Assembly (NCBI RefSeq): GCF_015594625.1
Contig: NZ_JADNRQ010000001.1
Span: forward strand, 124,001 to 188,000
DNA: 64,000 nt
Origin: Desulfallas sp. Bu1-1
GTDB taxonomy: Bacteria; Bacillota; Desulfotomaculia; Desulfotomaculales; Desulfallaceae
Direction: 5' to 3'
A program made the translations under genes and the position numbers. Positions 28,668 to 37,456 of this stretch are shown here, one piece after another; within the stretch, counting starts at the first letter, position 1, and every line of letters starts with the position of its first letter. The notes beneath the pieces were generated by a model. It worked only from the letters and a program-made list of their open reading frames with translations. It ran no database searches and was not told the DNA's origin.

Positions 28668-29724
28668 ACTGGAGAATCTGGAAAAAAAGTACGATGAATT
28701 GAGTGAACTGATCGCCGATCCCAAGGTGATGGAAGATCAGAATAAATGGAAGCAATACGTAAAAGCCCATGCCGATCTCAGCGACGTGGTCACGGTTTAC
28801 CGTGATTACAAGCGGGTGGTGTCGGAGCTGGACGACGTCAGGCTGTTGCTGAAGGATAAACTGGACCCCGAAATGCTCGAGCTGGCGGAAATGGAAGAGG
28901 AAGAACTGCGGGAGAAAAAAGCGGCCCTGGAACAACAGTTAAAAGTGTTGCTTTTGCCCAGGGACCCCAACGACGACAAGAACGTAATCATGGAAATACG
29001 CGCCGGTACCGGCGGGGAGGAAGCGGCACTGTTTGCCGCCGATCTGTTTCGCATGTATACCAGGTTTGCCGAGTTGAAAGGCTGGCGTACGGAGATTATG
29101 GATTCCCATTACACGGACCTGGGCGGCATCAAGGAAATCATCTTTCTCATCGAGGGCAGGGGGGCTTACAGCCAGCTCAAATTTGAAAGCGGCGTGCACC
29201 GGGTGCAGCGGGTGCCCACCACCGAATCGGGCGGGCGGATTCACACCTCCGCCGCCACGGTGGCGGTGCTGCCCGAGGCCGAAGAGGTCGACGTTGATAT
29301 CAACCCCAACGACTTGAGAATTGATGTGTTCTGCTCCACCGGGCCGGGCGGGCAGTCGGTGAACACCACCCAGTCGGCGGTGCGTATCACCCACATTCCC
29401 ACGGGAATAGTGGTATCCTGCCAGGATGAAAAGTCCCAGCATAAAAACAAGGAAAAGGCCATGCGGGTGCTGCGCGCCCGCCTGCTGGACCAGGCCCAGC
29501 AGGAACAGCAGCAGAAAATGGCCAGTGCCCGTAAATCCCAGGTGGGGACCGGCGACCGCAGCGAGCGGATTCGTACCTACAATTTCCCCCAGAACCGGGT
29601 GACCGACCACCGCATCGGCCTGACCCTGCACCGGCTGCAGGAAGTGCTCATGGGGAACCTGCAGGAAATCATCGACAGCCTGATTACCACCGACCAGGCG
29701 GAACGGCTGCAGCAGGTGGAATAA
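28657..29724 (+). CDS. prfA: Peptide chain release factor 1
   Basis: The 355-residue class I release factor has the GGQ motif in [16 protein letters not shown], whose glutamine is the likely PrmC methylation site. The stop-codon recognition PxT-type loop lies in [14 protein letters not shown]. It releases peptides at UAG and UAA. The GTG at 28657 gives the canonical MLDKLE start; a GTG at 28648 would add three residues. Confidence 0.96.
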   Translation: MLDKLENLEKKYDELSELIADPKVMEDQNKWKQYVKAHADLSDVVTVYRDYKRVVSELDDVRLLLKDKLDPEMLELAEMEEEELREKKAALEQQLKVLLLPRDPNDDKNVIMEIRAGTGGEEAALFAADLFRMYTRFAELKGWRTEIMDSHYTDLGGIKEIIFLIEGRGAYSQLKFESGVHRVQRVPTTESGGRIHTSAATVAVLPEAEEVDVDINPNDLRIDVFCSTGPGGQSVNTTQSAVRITHIPTGIVVSCQDEKSQHKNKEKAMRVLRARLLDQAQQEQQQKMASARKSQVGTGDRSERIRTYNFPQNRVTDHRIGLTLHRLQEVLMGNLQEIIDSLITTDQAERLQQVE

Positions 29725-29726
29725 CC

Positions 29727-30611
29727 GTGCATGCCCTGACTATCGGGGAGGCGCTGGCCCGGGCGCAAAAATGGTTGCGGGAAGCCGGTTCAACTTCGCC
29801 CCGGCTGGATGCCGAGGTGCTGCTGGCCCACGCGCTGGGCCGGGACCGGGTCTACCTGTTCCGGGAATCCCAACACCGGCTGGATGCAAAAGAGGCCCGG
29901 GTGTACCGGGATCTGGTGGAACGCCGTGCCCGGGGCGAGCCCGTGGCTTACCTGACGGGGCACAAGGAATTTATGGGGCTTGACTTTATAGTCGGGCCTC
30001 ATGTTTTAATTCCCCGCCCCGAAACCGAGTTGATGGTGGAATACGCCCTGGCCATGCTGGCCGGGTGTCCCCCCGGCCGGAGGGTTGCCGTGGACGTGGG
30101 CACGGGCAGCGGCGCGGTGGCCGTCAGCCTGGCGCGCCTGGCGCCGGGTGCCGAAGTATACGCCACCGACATTTCGCCGGAGGCGCTGGAAATTGCCCGC
30201 GCCAATGCCGGCAGGCACGGCGCGCCGGTGCGCTTTTACCGGGGAGACCTGCTGTCCCCCCTGCAAGGCGTGCTGCCACCCGGTTCCGTGGCGGTGGTGG
30301 CCGCGAACCTGCCGTACATCCCCAGCGCGGAAATGGCGGGTTTGCCCCGGGACGTGCGCTATTACGAGCCGGCTCTGGCCCTGGACGGCGGTCCCGGCGG
30401 CCTTGAACTTTATCGCCGCCTGGTGCCCGGGGCCGGGGAACTTCTGGCCCCGGGCGGGCACCTGCTGGTGGAAATCGCCCCGGATCAGAAGGAGCGCGCC
30501 CTGGAGTTGGTGCCTCCGCCCCGCTGGCGGTCAACGGCGCTCCCGGACCTGGCGGGCCGCCCCCGCCTTATTGTTGCTCAAAAAAAGGGGGACGGTAAGC
30601 CTGTATTGTAA
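29727..30611 (+). CDS. prmC: Release factor glutamine methyltransferase
   Basis: The protein (294 aa) has the PrmC N-terminal helical domain (SPRLDAEVLLAHALG), the HemK motif IPRPETELMVE, the SAM-binding DVGTGSGAVAVSLA and the catalytic motif written NLPYIP instead of the usual NPPYI. Its context directly after prfA supports the assignment to methylation of the GGQ glutamine. The GTG start at 29727 is 2 bp from the prfA stop. A terminator overlaps the end of the gene. Confidence 0.94.
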   Translation: MHALTIGEALARAQKWLREAGSTSPRLDAEVLLAHALGRDRVYLFRESQHRLDAKEARVYRDLVERRARGEPVAYLTGHKEFMGLDFIVGPHVLIPRPETELMVEYALAMLAGCPPGRRVAVDVGTGSGAVAVSLARLAPGAEVYATDISPEALEIARANAGRHGAPVRFYRGDLLSPLQGVLPPGSVAVVAANLPYIPSAEMAGLPRDVRYYEPALALDGGPGGLELYRRLVPGAGELLAPGGHLLVEIAPDQKERALELVPPPRWRSTALPDLAGRPRLIVAQKKGDGKPVL

Positions 30612-30632
30612 AGCAGCCGTCCCCTTTTGTTT
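30585..30632 (+). terminator. Terminator overlapping the 3' end of prmC
   Basis: AAGGGGGACGG near 30585-30595 pairs, with one bulge, with CCGTCCCCTT around 30617-30626, followed by TTGTTTATATT. The GGGGACGGT core also occurs at 46615, so the hairpin may derive from a repeat. Confidence 0.65.
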
Positions 30633-30687
30633 ATATTAATTTTTATATTCCCCGTTCCGCTTCCATTCCCATCGGTTTTTTAAAATT

Positions 30688-30738
30688 GATTTCGCTGACG
30701 CTTGCAACTTTCCATTGTGGTGTTTTTGCAGTTAAATC
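30688..30738 (+). repeat. MITE-like element, 51-bp deletion derivative with 6-bp target duplication
   Basis: The segment starts GATTTCGCTGACGCTTGC and ends TTTGCAGTTAAATC, joining the two ends of the longer element at 60477-60723. AAAATT occurs directly before (30682-30687) and directly after (30739-30744), a perfect 6-bp duplication. Confidence 0.78.
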
Positions 30739-30752
30739 AAAATTGTTTAAAA

Positions 30753-32696
30753 TTAATGCGTATCTGTATTTTCGGCCTTTTCGGCCAGGGGGAAGGTGAT
30801 ATAAAAAGTTGTTCCCCGACCGGGTTTACTGGTTACATTTATAGAAGCATTGTGCTCGCCCAGTATTTTATTGGTAATGGCCAGGCCCAGCCCCGTTCCC
30901 TCGTCCCGGGTGGTAAAAAAGGGATCAAAAATCCGGGGTAAAATCGACTCTTCTATTCCGGCGCCGTTATCCTCCACGGTTAACAGCACGCCGTTTTCTT
31001 TCCGCCTGGTGACCACCTTCACGACACCCCCCCGCCCGGTGGCCTGCAGCGCGTTGTTGACCAGGTTTATCACCACTTGCTTCAGCATGTCGATGTTGCC
31101 CATGATGGGAGGCGCTTCGGGATCCAGCTTACGGACCAGGTGAATTTCGCGGAGCAGCGCTTCGCTGTTGAGCAGTCCCCAGATGAAATTGATAATGTCA
31201 TTGAGGTTAACCGGGCGCAATTCCACCTTTTCCTGTTTGGCCAGCTTTAAAAATTCGGTGATGATGGCGTTGATCCGGTCAGCTTCGGCCAGGATAATGT
31301 CGAAATAGCCGTCAAAGTCCCTGATGGGGGCATCTTTTTTTTCTTTCATCAACTGCAGGAAGCCCCTGATGGAGGTCAGCGGGTTCCTGATTTCATGAGC
31401 GGTGCCGGCTGCCAGTTCCCCTATGGCCGACAGTGTGGCGGAACGCTGTAATTTTCGTTCCATTTCTTTTGTGTCGGTGATATCGTTGACAATGCATGCC
31501 ATGCCCACTATTTTACCGCTGCGAGTACGCAGTTCGGCGCGGTTGAACAGCAGGGTCCGGCCCGCCATTTCCACTTCATAACTGGAGGTTGCCTGCTGAT
31601 CCGGTTTTTTGCCCGCCAGCCGGCCCAGCAGGCACTGCAGGTTCTCGTTCAATACGCTTTGTTTGTCCAGGTGCAGCAATGCCTCGGCCTGCCGGTTCAG
31701 CTCAATGATTTTGCCCGAACCGTCGGCGAGGATGACCCCTGAATTGATGAAGTCGATAAAATAATTTGTCCGGGCTCTTTCTTCCTCCAGTTTTTCCGAA
31801 AGGGAAAGATCGTTAATACATAAAACCAGGCCGTTATCATTGCCCATTCCGGTGCTTACCTGATGAATTACGCATTGCACCGGCATCGACTTGCCCCGGC
31901 CGTCGACGGCCTGTCCAAACACGGGACTACAGCTTATAAGCAGCTTGCCCTTGCCGGTCGCGGCGGGTTTCAAAAACGGCAGGTGCCGCTCTATGATGTC
32001 GTTGAGCATTGCCTGTTCTTCCGGTTGGTATCCGAAAAGGTCACGGAACCGCTTGTTGGCGTGAATGATGTAACCGGAGCCGTCCACGTGCAGGGTGGCC
32101 ACACCCAGGTTGTCCAGAATGCTTTTCTGGTTTTTATCGCTTTCCACCAGCTGGTAGAACAGGTTTTTGATATATTCGAAAGACTGGCCGGTAAACCAGG
32201 CGGTGGTGGCCATCAGGGCCAGGGTCAGGAGATACTCGGTCAACAGCTGGTTTGAAAACCCGAAATGGTTGATGCATACCAGTAAGGCCACCAGTAAAAC
32301 CACCAGCGACGTGACCAGTCCGTAAACGGTGCCGCAAATGATCGAGTTTAAAATCACCGGAACGATTACCAAAATGCTCAGGCTTTTTCCGGCAAGGATA
32401 CTGGTGATGATGGGAGTGTAGATGATGCAGATTGCCGCGGTATAAAGCAGCTTGTACAGGTGCAGGTGGCGATGGTCACGGTAAAAGGTTTTGGTGATGA
32501 TTTTGTGCTGGGCCGGGATCAATGCGATGATGATCAGCAGGTAGACAACCCATAACAAATGATAGTAATATTCGTTAAAAGATAATTGTGATGTTCTAAG
32601 CAATTCTGCCAGGCAGGAGACGGATAAAATGCAGTAGGTCAGATGAGCGAACAGGTAGCATTCTTTGATGCGGTTCAAGCCCGAATCCAGTTTCAT
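30753..32696 (-). CDS. PAS-domain sensor histidine kinase, sporulation-kinase type
   Basis: The 647-residue kinase has five or six N-terminal membrane spans (about residues 10-190), two PAS domains (about 200-320 and 325-415), then HisKA and HATPase domains. The phosphoacceptor His is about residue 434 in GELAAGTAHEIRNPLTS; NLVNNALQATG, DNGAGI and GTGLGLA form the ATP site. The H-box is of the KinA-E type that feeds Spo0F. There is no adjacent response regulator. It follows the agr-like genes with a 69-bp gap in the same direction, suggesting it may take the AgrC kinase role. CGAGAGG precedes the ATG. Confidence 0.9.
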   Translation of the reverse strand: MKLDSGLNRIKECYLFAHLTYCILSVSCLAELLRTSQLSFNEYYYHLLWVVYLLIIIALIPAQHKIITKTFYRDHRHLHLYKLLYTAAICIIYTPIITSILAGKSLSILVIVPVILNSIICGTVYGLVTSLVVLLVALLVCINHFGFSNQLLTEYLLTLALMATTAWFTGQSFEYIKNLFYQLVESDKNQKSILDNLGVATLHVDGSGYIIHANKRFRDLFGYQPEEQAMLNDIIERHLPFLKPAATGKGKLLISCSPVFGQAVDGRGKSMPVQCVIHQVSTGMGNDNGLVLCINDLSLSEKLEEERARTNYFIDFINSGVILADGSGKIIELNRQAEALLHLDKQSVLNENLQCLLGRLAGKKPDQQATSSYEVEMAGRTLLFNRAELRTRSGKIVGMACIVNDITDTKEMERKLQRSATLSAIGELAAGTAHEIRNPLTSIRGFLQLMKEKKDAPIRDFDGYFDIILAEADRINAIITEFLKLAKQEKVELRPVNLNDIINFIWGLLNSEALLREIHLVRKLDPEAPPIMGNIDMLKQVVINLVNNALQATGRGGVVKVVTRRKENGVLLTVEDNGAGIEESILPRIFDPFFTTRDEGTGLGLAITNKILGEHNASINVTSKPGRGTTFYITFPLAEKAENTDTH

Positions 32697-32765
32697 GTGT
32701 CAAACCTCTCGTATTCGATCAAAGGCACGGCATTAAGCCGCGCCCTTCATATATGGGAACTAGTT

Positions 32766-33245
32766 TCATGTTCTTCCGCGCCTGTACCAGTTTGTTCGGG
32801 TGATTAAAAAGGCAATAACGGCTAAAAGAATAATATGTAACCAGTTGGTGAAGATCCAAATCAACTTGTTTTGAACCAAGTCGTGTAAGTCATGTTGAAA
32901 AATTGTTTCGGACAACTTGAAAGTAAAAGTCTCTAACGTACCGAGTAGGAACATAACAATGATGCTGGTGGTAAGGGACAACAGTTTTGAAGTTTGATAA
33001 AAATACGCCACCAGCAGGGCCAAGGTCAAAACTGCTATCGCTGAATGAATTCCCGGCGTAATTATAGCCTTAACGACTGTCAGTCTGACAATGAATATAA
33101 TTAAAGATAGGATAATACTTATCTGGAGGATTTTCTTCCACCGAAATTCCAATCTTAATGCCGCCACTAATACCATTGCCATACTAATGCATTCCGGAAT
33201 GCCGATGGTGATTAAGAAAACCAGTAGGTCCGATAATTGGCTCAT
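32766..33245 (-). CDS. Free-standing AgrC-like membrane sensor domain, no kinase
   Basis: The 159 residues form about five hydrophobic spans, beginning LVFLITIGIPECISMAMVL and continuing with the KKILQIS and TPGIHSAIAVL pattern seen in the N-terminal peptide-binding region of AgrC-like receptors. The protein ends right after the last span (TRTNWYRRGRT) with no HisKA or ATPase domain. Its ATG overlaps the agrD stop (ATGA), so the two are translationally coupled. It probably binds the peptide signal and passes it to a partner kinase. The AgrC relationship is my recognition of pattern, not a computed match. Confidence 0.7.
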   Translation of the reverse strand: MSQLSDLLVFLITIGIPECISMAMVLVAALRLEFRWKKILQISIILSLIIFIVRLTVVKAIITPGIHSAIAVLTLALLVAYFYQTSKLLSLTTSIIVMFLLGTLETFTFKLSETIFQHDLHDLVQNKLIWIFTNWLHIILLAVIAFLITRTNWYRRGRT

Positions 33246-33361
33246 CTAAATCTCTCCGGAACTTCGGGCTCGTACCACCCCCCAAAACAAGCCGAGGCGG
33301 CGCCGATTTGAGCAATCCAGAGCAGCGCTGTGGCGGTTGCAATCAGCAGTACTTTTTTCAT
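33242..33361 (-). CDS. agrD: AgrD-like cyclic lactone autoinducer peptide precursor, 39 aa
   Basis: The 39-residue peptide has a hydrophobic amphipathic leader (KKVLLIATATALLWIAQ), a small-residue stretch (GAASA), Cys25 followed by FGGWY, and an acidic proline tail EPEVPERFR. That is the AgrD plan: leader, thiolactone core beginning with cysteine, and charged recognition tail (compare DEVEVPKEL in Staphylococcus). The predicted ring runs from Cys25 to Trp29 or Tyr30. AAAGGGGGG lies ideally for the ATG at 33361; a second ATG at 33367 touches the ribosome site. The stop overlaps the sensor start. Confidence 0.85.
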   Translation of the reverse strand: MKKVLLIATATALLWIAQIGAASACFGGWYEPEVPERFR

Positions 33362-33455
33362 GTCCATCCCCCCTTTCCAGATTATACTTAATTTTACGCG
33401 GGAAATCTACCGGTTTTTCGTTGTGTGCCCTACCGGTGGCGTAAATACGTTATAT

Positions 33456-34064
33456 TTATTCGTTACAGCCCCGATCCCGGGAACCCGGGGGCAGGATGGA
33501 AATTGATTGTGTCACCAGCCCGGTTATAATTGCCAGCACGATGACCGGGTCGGCCGTGATTATTGTCGAAGCCGGTATCAACACCAGGGTGGCCCAGAAA
33601 ATAATTACCGCCACTGCAGCCATTTTTAGTTTCCGGCGCTTTTCCGTTGTGAATTTTTTGCTGGCGATGGTGACCGGAGCCCGGGTGATGGCTGCAAAAA
33701 GCGCAAATACAAGGCCCAGGGCGGTAATCAGGTTCATGTAATGAGCTGCCCGGGGCGCCAGGGTTGTTGCCAGGTAACCCAGGGTTGTCAAAATGAATAC
33801 CGTCAGCAGCCAGCATTTGACCGGTCCGGACTGGTGACGGCCTCCGGTGAAAATGCGCAGGGAGTAAAAAGCCAGGCAGATAAAGATGGTGGCCTTCAAC
33901 GTGTCCAGCAGCCAGGCCAGTAGCGCGATTGCCCCAAGGGCGGTCATGTTGACAGCCAGCAATGTGAGAGCGTAAGTAAAAACCTCTCCGTTGTTACCGG
34001 CGATTTGGGCAAAATTGCCTTCCCTGGCCAGGTACCGGGACAGCCTTTTGATTATCGAGTCCAT
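33456..34064 (-). CDS. agrB: AgrB-like peptide-processing membrane protease
   Basis: The 202-residue polytopic membrane protein has the AgrB active-site block RIFTGGRHQSGPVKCW, in which the histidine and the cysteine seven residues later form the catalytic dyad. Five to six further hydrophobic segments follow. AgrB cleaves the AgrD C-terminal tail and forms the thiolactone. It is the first gene of the minus-strand agrB-agrD-sensor-kinase run, 94 bp before agrD. The upstream 260 bp shared with the divergent tsaC-type gene hold a TATACT near 34292 on the plus strand and no gene I can support. Confidence 0.92.
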   Translation of the reverse strand: MDSIIKRLSRYLAREGNFAQIAGNNGEVFTYALTLLAVNMTALGAIALLAWLLDTLKATIFICLAFYSLRIFTGGRHQSGPVKCWLLTVFILTTLGYLATTLAPRAAHYMNLITALGLVFALFAAITRAPVTIASKKFTTEKRRKLKMAAVAVIIFWATLVLIPASTIITADPVIVLAIITGLVTQSISILPPGSRDRGCNE

Positions 34065-34327
34065 GAGATACCACCTTCCACCGGCAAGAAGCTTGATTTG
34101 TCTATGACAGGGTTTATGCTAAATTACTATATATGGAACAATGTTCCACAAAAAAATGCATAAACCTGCCTAAAATTGAAAAATTTTTCCTACAAATAAC
34201 GATATATTATGTCATGATTCGACTGCAAATTCTAAATATTTTCGAAATACCAAAGGTCCGGCCGGTTCCTTTTATCCTGGAATCCTTTGTGGTATACTAC
34301 TCCAGAGAACAGGGAGCGTGGTAAAAG

Positions 34328-35407
34328 ATGGAACGGGATAATGGCTCCACGCAGCGCCTGGTGGTGGATCCGAAACACCCGAATCCCTCTGTAATCCGGG
34401 AGGCCGGGGCGGTATTGCGCCAGGGCGGGCTGGTGGCTTTCCCCACCGAAACGGTTTACGGCCTGGGGGCCAACGCCCTTGACCCCCGGGCGGTGACGGG
34501 TATTTTCAGGGCCAAGGGCCGGCCCGGCGACAACCCGCTGATCGTACATATTGAAGGCCCGGAGGCACTGGCAAATTATGTTGAAAGAATTCCGCCGGCG
34601 GTGTCGAAGCTGGCGGAGCGTTTCTGGCCCGGGCCGCTTACCCTGGTGATTGAAAACAGGAATAAATTTCCCGCGGTGGTTACCGGTGGTCTCGAAACAG
34701 TGGCAGTGCGGGTGCCCGGTCACCCGGTGGCCCTGGCCCTGATCCGGGCGGCGGGCGTACCGGTGGCCGCTCCCAGCGCCAACATCTCGGGACGCCCCAG
34801 CCCAACCACGGCCGGCCACGTGATGGACGACCTGGCCGGGCGAATTGACCTGGTGCTGGACGGCGGCCCTTCCGGTCTGGGCGTGGAATCCACCGTGCTG
34901 GATCTAACCGGGCGGAACCCGGTTATTTTGCGCCCGGGTGGGGTTACCAGGCGGGAACTGGAGGCGGTGCTGGGGCCGGTGGAACTGGACCCCTCGGTTG
35001 ACGGCCAGGCGCCCGGGGGCAAGCCCCGTTCTCCCGGCATGAAATATACGCATTACGCGCCCCGCGCGCCGCTGCTGCTTTTCGAAGGCTGCGGTAAAGA
35101 GTCCATGGCCGCGCGCATCCTGGCGGAGGCCGGGCGGCTGGCCGGAGAGGGGCGAAAGGTGGGTATCCTGGCCTGCGAGGAAACGGCGCAGATTTACGCC
35201 CGCGAGGGATATCCCGTGGTTGTGGCCGGCAGGCGGTCCGATCCTGAAAGCGTGGCCGCGGCGCTGTACGAATCGCTGCGGCGGTTTGACCGGATGGAGG
35301 TTGATGTGATTCTGGCCGAGGGTATTTCCGAAGATGGGGTCGGCCTGGCGGTGATGAACAGGCTGCGGCGGGCCGCGGGAGGGAATATCATAGCTGGCCC
35401 GTCATAG
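34328..35407 (+). CDS. ywlC: L-threonylcarbamoyladenylate synthase (Sua5/YwlC)
   Basis: The protein (359 aa) combines the YrdC domain (FPTETVYGLGANALDP, KGRPGDNPLIVH, AAPSANISGRPSPT) with the C-terminal Sua5 domain (SPGMKYTHYAP then a Rossmann-like region). It makes threonylcarbamoyl-AMP from threonine, bicarbonate and ATP, the precursor of t6A37 in ANN-decoding tRNAs. The following mntP and ywlE genes keep the order seen in related Firmicutes. Confidence 0.95.
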   Translation: MERDNGSTQRLVVDPKHPNPSVIREAGAVLRQGGLVAFPTETVYGLGANALDPRAVTGIFRAKGRPGDNPLIVHIEGPEALANYVERIPPAVSKLAERFWPGPLTLVIENRNKFPAVVTGGLETVAVRVPGHPVALALIRAAGVPVAAPSANISGRPSPTTAGHVMDDLAGRIDLVLDGGPSGLGVESTVLDLTGRNPVILRPGGVTRRELEAVLGPVELDPSVDGQAPGGKPRSPGMKYTHYAPRAPLLLFEGCGKESMAARILAEAGRLAGEGRKVGILACEETAQIYAREGYPVVVAGRRSDPESVAAALYESLRRFDRMEVDVILAEGISEDGVGLAVMNRLRRAAGGNIIAGPS

Positions 35408-35459
35408 CCCCAGAGCTTGCGCATAGACATAAACAAAAATGTGACTCGGGGGAATCAAG

Positions 35460-36005
35460 TTGAGCCTTTTAACCGTTTTAGCCCTGGCGGTAGCCCTTGG
35501 TACCGACGCTTTTTCCATGTGCCTGGGGCTCGGCATGGCCGGGGTGACCCGCCGCCAGATATTGATCGTCAGCCTGACGGTGCTGGTGTTTCACATCGTA
35601 ATGCCCCTGCTGGGCTGGTACGCCGGTGAATTCGTGGGTACCCTGGCGGGGCGGGCCGCCGGTATCGCCGGCGCATTGTTGTTGGTTTACCTGGGAGTGA
35701 AAATGATCCGTTCGGCTTGGAAGGGCGGGGATGCTGCAGATCCCAGGGTGGTGCTGGTCAATACCTGGGGCCTCTTGTTGCTGGCCGCCAGCGTCAGCAT
35801 GGATGCCCTGAGCGTGGGCTTTTCCCTGGGTACAAGGCAGGTGAACCTGCCCGTAACCGCCGGCATCATCGGCGTAACCGCCGGGGTGATGACGGCGGCC
35901 GGCCTCGTTCTGGGCCGGTTCGTGGGCATCCGCGTGGGCGAGCGCGCCGTGTTGGGCGGCGGGTTATTGCTGGTGGGTATCGGGTTGCGCATGATTATGC
36001 CTTAG
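35460..36005 (+). CDS. mntP: Manganese efflux pump MntP
   Basis: This 181-residue protein has six membrane spans in two repeats, each with an acidic pair: ALGTDAFSMCLGLGM in the first and SVSMDALSVGFSLG in the second, as in MntP/YebN. It exports Mn(II). The start is a TTG at 35460 behind CGGGGGAATC. The 53-bp gap from ywlC is too small for a yybP-ykoY manganese riboswitch. Confidence 0.93.
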   Translation: MSLLTVLALAVALGTDAFSMCLGLGMAGVTRRQILIVSLTVLVFHIVMPLLGWYAGEFVGTLAGRAAGIAGALLLVYLGVKMIRSAWKGGDAADPRVVLVNTWGLLLLAASVSMDALSVGFSLGTRQVNLPVTAGIIGVTAGVMTAAGLVLGRFVGIRVGERAVLGGGLLLVGIGLRMIMP

Positions 36006-36085
36006 CGGCAATCGATCCGGCGGGTTTCCGGAGTGAAGCGAAGCGCAGCGCAGGAATATTTTTCAGGATGGGGAGATTGAACGCG

Positions 36086-36562
36086 ATGGGCAAGAAAACA
36101 ATCCTGTTTATTTGTACGGGCAACACGTGCCGCAGCGCCATGGCCGAGGCGCTGGCCCGCCGGGCGTTGGACGAGCTTTATCCCGGCCGGGATGACATTG
36201 AAATCAAATCGGCGGGAATCGCCGCCCTGCCCGGTACCGGGGCTTCATCCCGGGCGGTCGCCGTGTTGGGCGAGATGGGCATCGACCTGGCCGGTCACAA
36301 ATCTTCCCGGGTCGAGCCCGAAGACGTGGAGAAGGCGGCGCTGGTTCTGACCATGACCGCCGCCCACCGGGATATGCTGTGCCGGGCGGCCCCGGAAGCC
36401 GCGGGCAAAATCCACACCCTGGCCGAATATGCCGGCTCCGGCGGCGATATCCCCGACCCGTTCGGCCTTGACGAAAATTACTACCGTTCCGTCGCCGGCA
36501 AACTCGACAACCTGGTGCGCCAGGCCCTCCACCGCTTCATCCAGGGGTCAGGCCTGTCGTAA
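36086..36562 (+). CDS. ywlE: Low-molecular-weight protein phosphatase, YwlE-like arginine phosphatase
   Basis: The 158-residue enzyme has the P-loop CTGNTCRSAM near the N-terminus and the general-acid aspartate in IPDPFG. A threonine at the fifth P-loop position (C-x-x-x-T) is the feature that makes Bacillus YwlE specific for phospho-arginine rather than phospho-tyrosine. It sits in the ywlC-mntP-ywlE-rpiB-glyA order of Bacillus. GGGGAG precedes the ATG by 10 nt. The bases just upstream (about 36010-36047) resemble a fragment of the MITE-like repeat. Confidence 0.88.
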   Translation: MGKKTILFICTGNTCRSAMAEALARRALDELYPGRDDIEIKSAGIAALPGTGASSRAVAVLGEMGIDLAGHKSSRVEPEDVEKAALVLTMTAAHRDMLCRAAPEAAGKIHTLAEYAGSGGDIPDPFGLDENYYRSVAGKLDNLVRQALHRFIQGSGLS

Positions 36563-36622
36563 CTGTAATAACTGCATTATTTGCATAAGTTGATTTATTT
36601 TCCAGCCGCCAGGTCTAAAACC

Positions 36623-36796
36623 TCCGGCTTTCAGCCGGAAAGCTTTAGCGCCTGTTTCTTGACCCCCCGTTTAAAAACGGGGGTTTTGGGGAAGCGGTAG
36701 AATGTTCAACTACCCCCGACTGAAGTCGGGGGTCTGCGGCACTCCTGCTTAAGTCGATTTTCAGTCGATACCAGTCCCACCTGCTTTAGCAGGTGG
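36623..36796 (+). repeat. Cluster of four distinct perfect hairpins
   Basis: Four adjacent palindromes lie in 175 bp: CCGGCTTTCAGCCGG (36624-36638), CCCCCGTTTAAAAACGGGGG (36664-36683, followed by TTTT), ACCCCCGACTGAAGTCGGGG (36712-36731) and CCACCTGCTTTAGCAGGTGG (36777-36796). The short GACTGAAGTC and GCTTTAGC loops are typical of IS200/IS605-type ends. The second may terminate ywlE. There is no gene in 36563-36958. Confidence 0.75.
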
Positions 36797-36958
36797 TGGT
36801 TAAGTTTGCCAAGAGGGCTGTTTTGATATTTTAAGCACATCTGGAGGAAACCGGGCAAATAATGTAGAATATGTTCGTGTTAAGGGGTCGGGGTTGGATC
36901 CGGCCGAATTTCGGTTTTAATTTTATGTTTAATTTTGCTTAAAAGGAAGGGAAAAACC

Positions 36959-37411
36959 TTGCGGGTAGCCATTGGCAGCGATCACGGCGGATTCAAACTA
37001 AAAGCGGAAATCATCGCTTACCTGAAGGAACATCATATAGAATACAATGACTTCGGTACATACTCGCTGGATTCGGTGGATTACCCCGATTTTGCCCGGG
37101 CCGTGGCCGAAGCCGTGGCGGGGGGAGAATTCCAACGGGGTATTCTGTGCTGCGGCACCGGCATTGGCGTAAGCATTGCCGCCAACAAGGTGCCGGGCAT
37201 CAGGGCCGCCCTTTGCCATGACACTTATTCCGCCCGGATGGCGAGCGAGCATAACATGGCCAATATTATCACCCTGGGCGAGCGGGTAGTCGGGCCCGGT
37301 CTGGCCCGCGATATAGTCGCCGCCTGGCTTAACGCCCGGTTTGCCGGCGGCAGACATGCCCGCCGGCTTGAAAAGATTGCGGAGATAGAAAGAAGTTTTA
37401 ACTGCAAATAG
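36959..37411 (+). CDS. rpiB: Ribose-5-phosphate isomerase B
   Basis: The protein (150 aa) matches RpiB: VAIGSDHGGFKLK at the N-terminus, the active-site cysteine in GILCCGTGIGVSIAANK, and EHNMANIITLGERV. It interconverts ribose-5-phosphate and ribulose-5-phosphate. The TTG at 36959, 8 nt after AAGGAAGG, gives the standard N-terminus. glyA follows about 100 bp downstream, after a copy of the CGACGACC repeat (37457-37488). Confidence 0.95.
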   Translation: MRVAIGSDHGGFKLKAEIIAYLKEHHIEYNDFGTYSLDSVDYPDFARAVAEAVAGGEFQRGILCCGTGIGVSIAANKVPGIRAALCHDTYSARMASEHNMANIITLGERVVGPGLARDIVAAWLNARFAGGRHARRLEKIAEIERSFNCK

Positions 37412-37456
37412 TTATCCCGGTATATTTCATTTACCGGGTGGATGTATTCATACACT

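Noticed and set aside
34133-34324. 63-codon frame in the agrB-ywlC divergent gap
   Set aside because: AT-rich, no ribosome site, and it would occupy the promoter region of both divergent operons.
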